Of a stretch of 7,408 nt of DNA, positions 1-5,897 are shown one piece after another. The stretch covers positions 1 through 7,408 of the forward strand of contig DATJVP010000171.1 in NCBI GenBank assembly GCA_035581425.1, in the 5' to 3' direction. How positions within the stretch are numbered: position 1 is the first letter of the stretch; the number at the start of each line of letters is the position of its first letter. The notes beneath the pieces were generated by a model that was given only the letters and a program-made list of their open reading frames with translations, was not told the DNA's origin and made no database searches. The stretch is from DASZHJ01 sp035581425. GTDB taxonomy: Bacteria > Pseudomonadota > Alphaproteobacteria > ATCC43930 > CGMCC-115725. Position numbers and translations under genes: made by a program.

Positions 1-1
1 T

Positions 2-175
2 CGCGGCTACCGGTGCCGGCGCATTGCAAACAGGGTGCCGCAAGATGAACGACAGCGCCGACAACACCGGACCGCGCGTTTGGCAGCCCGCAGCGGCTCT
101 TTCGGAGGTCAAGAGTCATTCCGCGAGAAGTACAATCAAAAACCGGACTGGATCGAGCAGGAGTGCGCGATATAG
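2..175 (+). other. Possible C-terminal tail of an upstream gene, perhaps frameshifted; otherwise non-coding
   Basis: Positions 1-238 contain no gene I can recognise. The frame beginning at base 2 is open from the window edge to a TAG at 173-175. Its last 20 or so codons (about 113-172) have G or C at most third positions and encode a charged, protein-like stretch (ESFREKYNQKPDWIEQ). The earlier part of that frame is Arg-rich and looks like a shadow. For about bases 24-110 the better third-position pattern is in the frame beginning at base 3. This would fit the 3' end of a gene disrupted by a frameshift near 105-125, or simple chance. No family is recognised. The 60 bases after the TAG lead into the ribosome binding site of the next gene. 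Confidence 0.2.
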
Positions 176-226
176 CTTCCTCCGGGAAAGCCGGCGTTGC
201 GGTTGGCCGAAGCATGAAGCCGGCGT

Positions 227-232
227 AAGGAG
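227..232 (+). promoter_or_regulatory. Ribosome binding site for the TTG-started lipoprotein gene
   Basis: AAGGAG sits 6 bases before the TTG at 239-241. This strong match and good spacing support TTG as the start, since no nearby in-frame ATG would preserve the signal peptide. Confidence 0.7.
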
Positions 233-238
233 CGTTCA

Positions 239-811
239 TTGCTGAGAACCATCGGCGTGTTGATCGTGATGGCGTCGGTCGCTGCGGGGTGCGCTCCGCA
301 CGCGGCGCTCGACAATGCCGACGGTGCGGTCGAAAGTCGCTACAAGACCGCGCCCGATCCCCCACAAGGATATGCGCGGGTCTACATTCTTCCGATCGGG
401 CTGACGACCTTCTGGGGCGGCCATTCGGAGTTGGCGGGCGACATATTTCTCGGCAGCGACAAGAGCGATCAGGTTTTCGTCGGCGGCGTCAGCCCGGGCA
501 GGTTTCTAGCCTTCGATCTTCCCGAGGGCAGCTACTACTTGAGCGCGGTCCCCTGGGCTGTCGCATCCACGCCTTCCGCGGAGACATTTCTGCTTCATGC
601 GGGAACGGTGCTATTCCTCAGGCCGCGGAGTTACGGCACCAGCGGCGCGGAAGGCTTGCTTGGCTTCCTGATTTTGCCGGCGAGGCAACCCGACGATCCG
701 CAATTCGAAGGGCTGGACGCTGCGGCCGGAATTTCAGATATCCAGCCGATGCGAATGGCAGCGATATCTCCGGCGGCGACGCGCGCCGAGGGCGTAAAGC
801 AGCACGATTGA
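239..811 (+). CDS. Putative lipoprotein with a DUF2846-like domain
   Basis: This 190-residue protein starts at a TTG preceded by a well-placed AAGGAG. Residues 1-17 form a short lipoprotein-type signal: Arg3, a hydrophobic core, then A-A-G before Cys18. Cys18 would be lipidated and the mature protein anchored in the envelope. The Ala at lipobox position -3 is less usual than Leu. Residues about 44-103 run ARVYILP, an insert with GDIFLGSD, then FLAFDLPEGSYYLSA. That beta-strand plan, ending in a PEG-Y-LSA turn, resembles DUF2846-type lipoproteins, where PPG-H-L is usual. The C-terminal 60 residues are low in features. The gene converges on the enolase-type gene at 873 and shares no obvious function with the catabolic cluster. 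The molecular role is unknown. I am confident that it is an exported protein and only moderately confident of the domain. Confidence 0.75.
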   Translation: MLRTIGVLIVMASVAAGCAPHAALDNADGAVESRYKTAPDPPQGYARVYILPIGLTTFWGGHSELAGDIFLGSDKSDQVFVGGVSPGRFLAFDLPEGSYYLSAVPWAVASTPSAETFLLHAGTVLFLRPRSYGTSGAEGLLGFLILPARQPDDPQFEGLDAAAGISDIQPMRMAAISPAATRAEGVKQHD

Positions 812-835
812 GATGCCGGACGTCAGGCACTAATT

Positions 836-872
836 GCGGCTGAGCGCCGCCGGGAGCGTGGGGCGGGCTCCC
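836..872. terminator. Tandem small hairpins between convergent genes, possible bidirectional terminator
   Basis: Two inverted repeats fill the 61-bp gap between the convergent stop codons. One is GCGGC/GCCGC (836-840 with 846-850, 5-base loop). The other is GGGAGC/GCTCCC (852-857 with 867-872, 9-base loop), which abuts the stop codon of the minus-strand gene. Neither has a T-tract, so a classic intrinsic terminator is not shown. The position between two converging genes is the main argument. Confidence 0.3.
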
Positions 873-1988
873 TCATGCGCGGACCAGATATTTCTCGATG
901 ACGGCTGGATTCGGTTCCACGCCGAGTCCGGGGTCCTGCGGCAGATGCGCGAAGCCGTCGGCGATGCGCACGGGATTCCGCGCGAGGTTGCGCGTTATCT
1001 CGCCGGGCTCTACGCAATATTCCATCACGAGCGCATTCGGGATCGCGCAGAGGAAATGTAACGATGCCGCCGTGTTGATGTCGGTCGTGAAATTGTGATT
1101 GCACACTTTGCGCCCGAGCCGATGCGCGAGGTCGGCAATCTTCATGGATTGCGTGAAGCCGCAGCGAGTGAGGTCTATCTGCACGACGTCGATGCCGCCT
1201 TGCTCGATAAGGCGCGCAAAGCCCGTGACCGTGCACTCCTCCTCGCCGGCGGCGATCCGCTGGGTGCACGCGGCGGAGACCTTTCCATAGCCCTCGTAAT
1301 CGTCGGGATGCAGCGGCTCCTCGATCCAGAAGAGATCGTATTGCCTGAATAGCTCCGCGCGCTGGATCGTCGTTTTGGCGTCCCAGATGAGGCCGACATC
1401 CAGCATGAGATCGTTGCTGTCGCCGATCGTCCTGCGGATCGCTTCCAGGAATCGGCAGTCGGTCTTCGCGTCCTGCCCGAAGGGCTCCCAGCCGAATTTG
1501 ACGGCGGTGTGGCCGGTGTCGATCGCACGCTTGGCGCGCTCCGCGGTCGCTTCGGGCGTGAATTGGAACATGTTCGAGGAATAGACGCGCATCTTGTCAC
1601 GGAGTGCTCCGCCGAGAAGACGGTAGATCGGTTGGCCGAGCGCCTTCCCCTTGATGTCCCAGAGCGCGATGTCGATCCCCGCCATCGCCTGTATCACTGC
1701 GCCCTGGCGGCCATAGTAGAGTGTGCTGCGAAACATCTTGTCCCAGAGGCGGGTCGTCTCGAGCGGGTCCTCGCCCAGCAGAAGCGATTTCAAGCCGGTG
1801 ACCAACGTGTGGGAGTAGGGCGCCTCGATGATTGCCTTGACGACGGCGGGACAGCCGTCGACCTCGCCCCATCCGACGATCCCCGCATCGGTGCTGATCT
1901 TGACGATCAAGGCATCCTGCGAGCTGTCGGTGCGCTGCTGGATCTCGGGCAGGCGCAAGTAGAATGCGTCGACGCCGGTGATCTTCAT
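873..1988 (-). CDS. Enolase-superfamily enzyme, mandelate racemase subgroup (uncharacterised dehydratase or epimerase)
   Basis: This 371-residue protein has the usual length and two-domain plan of the mandelate racemase/muconate lactonizing family. An N-terminal capping domain (about 1-125, ending in DIALWDIKGKALGQPIYRLLG) is followed by a TIM-type barrel. Metal ligands are D197 (LMLDVG), E223 (WIEEP) and E249 (AAGEEE), with 26-residue spacings as in mandelate racemase. The dyad D272 (VQIDLTRCG) with H298 (CNHNFT), plus E323 (MEY), places it in the mandelate racemase subgroup. These enzymes abstract the proton alpha to a carboxylate, stabilised by Mg2+. The second-strand motif reads K164-F-G-W, so the second Lys of KxK is replaced by Gly. 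I infer His-based dehydration more readily than two-base racemisation. A full AAGGAGG lies 13 bases upstream of the ATG and a closer GGGAG only 5 bases upstream. The gene follows the aminotransferase by 36 bp, probably in one operon. The substrate is unknown. Confidence 0.9.
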   Translation of the reverse strand: MKITGVDAFYLRLPEIQQRTDSSQDALIVKISTDAGIVGWGEVDGCPAVVKAIIEAPYSHTLVTGLKSLLLGEDPLETTRLWDKMFRSTLYYGRQGAVIQAMAGIDIALWDIKGKALGQPIYRLLGGALRDKMRVYSSNMFQFTPEATAERAKRAIDTGHTAVKFGWEPFGQDAKTDCRFLEAIRRTIGDSNDLMLDVGLIWDAKTTIQRAELFRQYDLFWIEEPLHPDDYEGYGKVSAACTQRIAAGEEECTVTGFARLIEQGGIDVVQIDLTRCGFTQSMKIADLAHRLGRKVCNHNFTTDINTAASLHFLCAIPNALVMEYCVEPGEITRNLARNPVRIADGFAHLPQDPGLGVEPNPAVIEKYLVRA

Positions 1989-2024
1989 TCTGGCTCCCGA
2001 TCCTCCTTGTCTTGGGCTTCCGCC

Positions 2025-3377
2025 TCAGGCCATGCCGAGCTCGCGCTCCGCGACGGCGAGGCTCTCGGCCAGGATGCCCACCATCTCGTCGATCTCCTCG
2101 GCGGTGGAGATCAGCGGCGGTGCGAAGGCCGCGAAGTCGTTGCCGCAGCGGAACAGAAGCCCGCGCGCCCGCGCCTCGCGCTCGACAATCTTTCCGGGCC
2201 GTGTCGCGGCCGGAAAGCGCTCGCGCGTCGCGCGATTCTTTACGAGCTCCACACCCTGCAACAGCCCCGCGCCGCGGACGTCGCCGATGATCGGAAAGCG
2301 CTCGGCGAGTTCGACCAGCCTGAGCCGCAGCCGCTCGCCCTGAAGTCTGGCATTGCCGACGACGTCGTCCTCGACGAGCTGCGTCACCGCGGCAATGCCG
2401 GCCGCGCAGGCGACGGGATTGCCGGCATAGGTGTGGCCGTGATGGAACTGAACGTTGTCCTCGCTCTCGCCGTAAAAGGCCGAGGCGATGCGGTCGCGAA
2501 TGAGAATTGCCGCCAGCGGCGCGTAGCCGCCGCTCATGCCCTTGCCGCAGGCCGTGATGTCCGGCGGCGCTTTGAAATACTCCGAGCCGAACATCGTGCC
2601 CAGGCGACCGAAGCCGGTGATGATCTCGTCATAGATCAGCACGATGTTGTGCCGGTCGCAGATCTCGCGCAGGCGCGGCAGGTAGTCCGGCGGCGGCACC
2701 ACGAATCCCGCAGAGGAGATGGAGATCGGCTCGACGATGACAGCCCCGACAGTCGCGGGATCCTCGGCTTCGATGGTGCGCTCGATGAGCTCGACGCAAG
2801 TCCTGCCGCAGGAGGGATAACTCTGGTCGAAAGGGCAGCGGTAGCAATAGGGCGGATGCACGTGAATGAAGCCGACGCCGAGCGGCTCGTAGACGGACTT
2901 CCGCTCCCGGCCGCCGCCTGCGGAGAGCGCGCCCATCGTCCCGCCGTGATAGGCGCCGTAGCGGCTGATGATCTTGTATTTCCGCGGGTTGCCGGTCTGC
3001 TGGTGATATTGCCGCGCGAGTTTCATTGCGGCCTCGGTCGCCTCCGATCCGCCGCTCAGGAACTTGAGCGCCGTTACGCCCTCCGGCGCGATCTTCAACA
3101 GCATCTGCGTGAGATCGAGTGCGGGCCCGCTGGTGCTGTGCAGCGGCGGCGCGAAAGCGAGCCGCCGGAGCTGGCTCGACATCGCCTCGACGATGGCCGC
3201 ATTCCCGTGCCCGAGGCTGGTGACGAAGACGCCGGAGAGTCCGTCGATGTATTTTTTGCCGTCGGAATCGGTCAGGCGGATTCCGCGGCCCTCCGTGAAG
3301 ATCAGCGGGTTCTTGGCGAACTCCTGCATCTGCATGAAGTCGAGGAAGAGCGAGGGGATCACGTTCCGAGACTTCAT
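2025..3377 (-). CDS. Class III PLP-dependent aminotransferase
   Basis: This 450-residue protein shows the fold-type I, class III aminotransferase hallmarks in order. They are FLSGGSEATEAAMKLAR (cofactor phosphate region), YGAYHGGT, IVEPI, IYDEIITGFGRLG with the pyridine-binding D250, and ACGKGMSGGY with K279 as the PLP Lys. HHGHTYAGNPVACAAG and RGAGLLQGVE follow near the C-terminus. It is cytosolic and would transfer an amino group, often terminal (omega), to a keto acid such as pyruvate or 2-oxoglutarate. Subgroups include beta-alanine, taurine and GABA transaminases, and I cannot choose between them. I chose the ATG at 3377 because GGAGAG lies just upstream on this strand and the protein then begins in the normal family place. 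The frame stays open up to 3500, but that longer start would overlap the divergent gene. Residues 178-194 hold four Cys in a CxxC-x8-C-x3-C pattern. It is the first gene of a probable two-gene operon with the enolase-type enzyme. Confidence 0.92.
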   Translation of the reverse strand: MKSRNVIPSLFLDFMQMQEFAKNPLIFTEGRGIRLTDSDGKKYIDGLSGVFVTSLGHGNAAIVEAMSSQLRRLAFAPPLHSTSGPALDLTQMLLKIAPEGVTALKFLSGGSEATEAAMKLARQYHQQTGNPRKYKIISRYGAYHGGTMGALSAGGGRERKSVYEPLGVGFIHVHPPYCYRCPFDQSYPSCGRTCVELIERTIEAEDPATVGAVIVEPISISSAGFVVPPPDYLPRLREICDRHNIVLIYDEIITGFGRLGTMFGSEYFKAPPDITACGKGMSGGYAPLAAILIRDRIASAFYGESEDNVQFHHGHTYAGNPVACAAGIAAVTQLVEDDVVGNARLQGERLRLRLVELAERFPIIGDVRGAGLLQGVELVKNRATRERFPAATRPGKIVEREARARGLLFRCGNDFAAFAPPLISTAEEIDEMVGILAESLAVAERELGMA

Positions 3378-3381
3378 GACA

Positions 3382-3387
3382 CTCTCC
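3382..3387 (-). promoter_or_regulatory. Ribosome binding site fixing the aminotransferase start
   Basis: CTCTCC on the plus strand reads GGAGAG on the minus strand, 4 bases before the ATG at 3377. It supports this start over the upstream in-frame ATG at 3500. Confidence 0.6.
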
Positions 3388-3485
3388 GCTTGCGAGCCTA
3401 TTGCGCCGTCCGGATACGGTAGCGCCCTCGTCGGCTTGACGCTATCGGAGACCGTCACCCATGCTGACAGCGGGAACGGAGCTGC

Positions 3486-3491
3486 AGGAGG
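3486..3491 (+). promoter_or_regulatory. Ribosome binding site fixing the second enolase-type gene start
   Basis: AGGAGG lies 7 bases before the ATG at 3499. The reading frame is open further upstream, to an ATG at 3064, but that part is antisense to the aminotransferase. This site and the family alignment decide the start. Confidence 0.8.
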
Positions 3492-3498
3492 CCCCCTC

Positions 3499-4704
3499 AT
3501 GCGGATCGATGCCGTCGATTTCTTCTATCTTGCCATGCCGGAGATCACCCTCGAGGGCGATGGCAGCCAAGACGCTCTTCTCGTGCGGGTAAGCGCCGGC
3601 GGCTTCGAGGGGTGGGGCGAATGCGAGGCCTCCCCTCTGGTCTCGATCGCGGCTGCGGTCTGTCCGCGCTCGCATGGCGCCTGCCAGCCGGTGCTCGCAT
3701 CGGTCTTGGGAGAGCGTCTCGACGGCGTCGCGGACATCGCGCGCATCTCCCGCCTCGTGCGGCGCAACAGCCTCGACCTGTTGCAGACCGCCCACACGCT
3801 CTCGGGCATCGAGATCGCGCTTTGGGATCTGCTGGGTCGCCGACTGAGCGAGCCCGTCTACCGGCTCCTCGGCATCAGGCGGGCCTTTCCAAAGATGCCT
3901 TACGCCTCCGTGCTTTTCGGTGACCACGCCGCGGACACGCTGGCGAAAGCGCGCACCGCCCGGGCCGGGGGTTTCCGCGCCGCGAAATTCGGCTGGGGTC
4001 CCTACGGCCAAGGGAGCGTCGAGGAGGATCGCGATCAAGTGGCGGCCGCGCGCGAAGGGCTCGGGCCCGACGGCGTTCTCCTCGTCGACGCCGGCGCCAT
4101 CTGGGTCGACGACCTCACAGCCGCGCGGCAGCGCTTGATCGCACTCAAGGCCGCGAATGCGCACTGGCTCGAGGAGCCGTTCGTGAGCGGCGCGCTCGAG
4201 GCATATCGCGCGCTCGCGACGGAGGCGGGGAAACTTCGGCTCGCCGCTGGCGAGGGAAGCCACGACACCTACATGGCGCGGCACCTCATCGATCACGGCG
4301 GCGTCGGCTTCATCCAGATCGACACCGGACGCATCGGCGGAATCGGACCGGCGAAGGAGATCGCCGACTATGCCCAAACCCGGGGAGTGACGTTCGTCAA
4401 TCACACCTTCACCTCGCACCTCGCCCTCAATGCATCGATCCAGCCCTATGCGGGCATGGAGGAGCATCGCATTTGCGAATATCCGGCGGAGCCGAAACCC
4501 CTCGCCTTCGAGCTCACTCGGAACCACCTGCTGCCCGGCGCAGACGGCTTGATCCGGCTGCCGGAAGCGCCCGGCCTCGGGATGACCATCGATCCCGCGG
4601 CGATCGCTCGCTATGGGGTCGAGGTCGAGATCAGGGCGAAGGGCGATCTTCTCTATCGCACGCCCTCTTTTGCCGCGCCGGCCACCGGAACGCGCTCAAT
4701 TTGA
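3499..4704 (+). CDS. Second enolase-superfamily enzyme, mandelate racemase subgroup, paralogue of the one at 873-1988
   Basis: This 401-residue protein aligns by eye along its whole length with the minus-strand enolase-type enzyme. Shared blocks include SQDALLV, GWGE, GIEIALWDL, EPVYRLLG, AAKFGWGPYGQ and LPEAPGLGM. Metal ligands are D197 (LLVDAG), E225 (WLEEP) and E252 (AAGEGS). D275 (QIDTGRIGG), H302 (VNHTFT) and E327 (CEY) complete the mandelate racemase subgroup set. The KxK motif again reads K163-F-G-W, lacking the second Lys. It is therefore a Mg2+-dependent cytosolic enzyme acting alpha to a carboxylate, most likely a dehydratase or epimerase of an acid-sugar-like or hydroxy-acid-like substrate. 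It extends about 25 residues beyond its paralogue. Its residue 30-130 region differs most, and that part often sets substrate choice. It is divergent from the aminotransferase and lies upstream of the importer genes, perhaps cotranscribed with them. The exact reaction is unknown. Confidence 0.9.
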   Translation: MRIDAVDFFYLAMPEITLEGDGSQDALLVRVSAGGFEGWGECEASPLVSIAAAVCPRSHGACQPVLASVLGERLDGVADIARISRLVRRNSLDLLQTAHTLSGIEIALWDLLGRRLSEPVYRLLGIRRAFPKMPYASVLFGDHAADTLAKARTARAGGFRAAKFGWGPYGQGSVEEDRDQVAAAREGLGPDGVLLVDAGAIWVDDLTAARQRLIALKAANAHWLEEPFVSGALEAYRALATEAGKLRLAAGEGSHDTYMARHLIDHGGVGFIQIDTGRIGGIGPAKEIADYAQTRGVTFVNHTFTSHLALNASIQPYAGMEEHRICEYPAEPKPLAFELTRNHLLPGADGLIRLPEAPGLGMTIDPAAIARYGVEVEIRAKGDLLYRTPSFAAPATGTRSI

Positions 4705-4894
4705 CCAGCGAGGGAGTTTGCAGTCGCCGGAATCGGCGCTACTGTGACGCGATCGGTGCGGCATCGAGCGTGGCGCGAATGCGCTCGGGTTTCAGCTCAA
4801 AGCCGGCCAGGCGGTCCGCACCGCGGCAGGGGCTAAGGAGTCATTCCGGCGATACCGCACGCACTTCGGTTGCGCACCTTCACATTGCCAGCGT

Positions 4895-4939
4895 CGCGAT
4901 CGGCGAGATCGCGTCACCACTCGGAGGTCACCCACTCGG
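4895..4939. promoter_or_regulatory. Palindrome plus near-direct repeats upstream of the importer
   Basis: CGCGATC (4895-4901) and GATCGCG (4907-4913) form a perfect 7-bp inverted repeat with a 5-base centre. Next to it GTCACCACTCGG (4913-4924) recurs as GTCACCCACTCGG (4927-4939), one base longer, so the copies are 14 bp apart. Such arrangements are seen at operators and in structured leaders. The location, 40-85 bp before the binding protein start, fits regulation of the importer. No protein partner is known. Confidence 0.3.
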
Positions 4940-4964
4940 GTCGATCGACGGCCCGGAGGATAAT

Positions 4965-4971
4965 GAGGAGG
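4965..4971 (+). promoter_or_regulatory. Strong ribosome binding site of the binding protein gene
   Basis: GAGGAGG ends 7 bases before the ATG at 4979. It is the best-matched site in the window, which fits the need for excess binding protein over membrane components. It contrasts with the next gene, which has none. Confidence 0.75.
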
Positions 4972-4978
4972 AACAGCC

Positions 4979-5851
4979 ATGAATTGCACACGCCGCATCG
5001 TGCTTGCGCTTGGCCTCGCGGTGCTCGCGTCGCCGGCCTTCGCGCAAGAGCCGACGTTCTTCAACGAATCCAAGCCGCTGTTCGACAATTGCGGCGATCC
5101 GTCCCTGGCGAAGGCGATCAAGGAAGGAATCACCCTCGGCTTCTCGCAGAATCCACCGGAGGCAATGCTCGACGAGAAGACGAAGCAGCCGAGCGGGATC
5201 GATTGGGAGATCAACAAGGCCGTGCTCGACTGGATCGGCGTCAAGACGATCAAGGTCGAGTGGATGCCTTGGGAATCGCAGATACCGGCGCTGCTTTCGA
5301 AGCGCACGGACGTCATCGCCGGCAACATCCATCACACTGCCGAGCGCGACAAGGTCATCAGCTTCAGCGGACCCGCCTATTGGTACGGACCGGTGATCGT
5401 CGTCGGCAAAGGCAATCCGCTCGGCGTCAAAACCTATGACGACCTCAAGGGGAAGACCGTCGGTGCCATCTCGGGTTCTGCGGCAGAGTTCTATCTGCGC
5501 AAGATCGGCGTCACGCCGACGCCCTTCAAGGCGGAGGTCGACGAGCTCCAGAGCCTCAATCAAGGCCGCCTCCAGGCCGTGCTCGAGGACGACCTCGTCT
5601 ATCTCGAATTCGTGAAGGCCAATCCGACCAACAATCTGGAGCCGCTCTGGAGTATTGCGGCTCCGGCCGACATCATCAATGGCGGCGGCTACGGCATGGC
5701 GCGCTTCGCCATGCGCAAGGAGGATTGCTCGCTGCGCGCGGCCTACACCCAAGGGCTCGCGGAGCTGCGCGCCAATGGGAATGTAAGCTACATCCTGAAG
5801 AAGTATGGGCTCAGCGACCGCAATCTGGTCCTCTTCAAGCTGAACCCGTAA
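4979..5851 (+). CDS. ABC transporter periplasmic substrate-binding protein, polar amino acid family (SBP_bac_3)
   Basis: This 290-residue protein has a Sec signal peptide (RR at 5-6, hydrophobic 7-19, cleavage after A-F-A at 20-22). The mature part is a family 3 solute-binding protein of two lobes. It captures a ligand in the periplasm and delivers it to the permease encoded next. Family landmarks are ERDKVISFSGPAYWYG (about 122-137), LKGKTVGAISGSAAE, GRLQAVLED and the closing GNVSYILKKYGL. R123 and D204 match the Arg and Asp that hold the carboxylate and amino groups in LAO/HisJ-type proteins, suggesting an amino-acid-like ligand. H118-H119 stand where Ser/Thr are usual, and the N-terminal pocket reads NPPEAM rather than Y-PF. 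C38 and C250 could form a disulfide. Spacing to the permease is 46 bp, with a strong stem-loop between them. The ligand is not predictable from sequence alone. Confidence 0.92.
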   Translation: MNCTRRIVLALGLAVLASPAFAQEPTFFNESKPLFDNCGDPSLAKAIKEGITLGFSQNPPEAMLDEKTKQPSGIDWEINKAVLDWIGVKTIKVEWMPWESQIPALLSKRTDVIAGNIHHTAERDKVISFSGPAYWYGPVIVVGKGNPLGVKTYDDLKGKTVGAISGSAAEFYLRKIGVTPTPFKAEVDELQSLNQGRLQAVLEDDLVYLEFVKANPTNNLEPLWSIAAPADIINGGGYGMARFAMRKEDCSLRAAYTQGLAELRANGNVSYILKKYGLSDRNLVLFKLNP

Positions 5852-5859
5852 CCGCAGCG

Positions 5860-5888
5860 TCGGCCGGGGCGGCAGGCGCCCCGGCCGA
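5860..5888 (+). repeat. Intercistronic stem-loop between binding protein and permease genes
   Basis: A perfect 12-bp inverted repeat (5860-5871 with 5877-5888) encloses the 5-base loop GCAGG. The stem is almost all G-C, begins 8 bases after the binding protein stop codon and ends 9 bases before the permease ATG. There is no T-tract, so full termination is unlikely. Stem-loops here are well known in ABC importer operons to protect the upstream message from 3' exonucleases and lower downstream expression. I infer that role. Confidence 0.75.
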
Positions 5889-5897
5889 GCGGCCTAT

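Larger units (their letters stand above)
3378..3498. promoter_or_regulatory. Divergent promoter and operator region
   Basis: These 121 bp separate the start of the aminotransferase (minus) from the start of the second enolase-type enzyme (plus), so promoters for both units should lie here. On the plus strand TTGACG (3436-3441) resembles a -35 box, but the best -10 at an 18-base spacing (CATGCT, 3460-3465) is poor. GTCA-N7-TGAC (3454-3468) is an inverted repeat overlapping that -10, as an operator might. I could not find a convincing minus-strand promoter by eye. Function is inferred mainly from gene arrangement. Confidence 0.5.
4705..4978. other. 274-bp non-coding spacer before the importer genes
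   Basis: No credible gene is seen. An open frame across 4473-4982 on the plus strand is Arg- and Ser-rich with no family motifs and mostly overlaps the enolase-type gene. Small inverted repeats occur at 4725-4738 (CGCCG/CGGCG, 4-base loop), 4765-4787 (CGAGCG/CGCTCG) and 4895-4913. None is followed by a T-tract, so a terminator after the enolase-type gene is not demonstrated. I found no good sigma-70 or sigma-54 promoter. The spacer is long enough to carry a separate promoter or a structured leader for the binding protein gene. Confidence 0.5.

Noticed and set aside
1509..3422. 637-codon plus-strand open frame antisense to the aminotransferase and the first enolase-type gene
   Set aside because: It spans two well-supported minus-strand genes and their junction, is rich in Arg, Ala, Asp and Glu with no family motif, and is the mirror expected in GC-rich coding DNA.
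3064..3498. 145-codon N-terminal extension of the second enolase-type protein
   Set aside because: The extension lies antisense to the aminotransferase. The ATG at 3499 has an ideal ribosome binding site and matches the family N-terminus.
3378..3500. Upstream start at 3500 for the aminotransferase, adding 41 residues
   Set aside because: It would cross the whole divergent promoter region and overlap the opposite start codon. The ATG at 3377 has its own ribosome binding site.
3442..4527. 361-codon minus-strand open frame opposite the second enolase-type gene
   Set aside because: The plus strand carries all catalytic motifs of a known family. The antisense product has no recognisable domain and no ribosome binding site of note.
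4771..4786. Sigma-54-like promoter (TGGCGCG, AATG, CGCTC)
   Set aside because: The GG and GC elements are 9 rather than 10 bases apart and the -12 element does not match TTGC.
4838..4848. GAGTCATTCCG shared with positions 111-121
   Set aside because: An 11-base match is expected by chance several times in 7.4 kb, and the flanks do not extend the similarity.
4959..4964. GATAAT as a -10 box before the binding protein gene
   Set aside because: It lies against the ribosome binding site, leaving almost no leader, and there is no -35 element at the right distance.
4928..5752. 274-codon minus-strand open frame opposite the binding protein gene
   Set aside because: It is a shadow of the binding protein gene, with Arg/Asp/Leu-rich low-information sequence.
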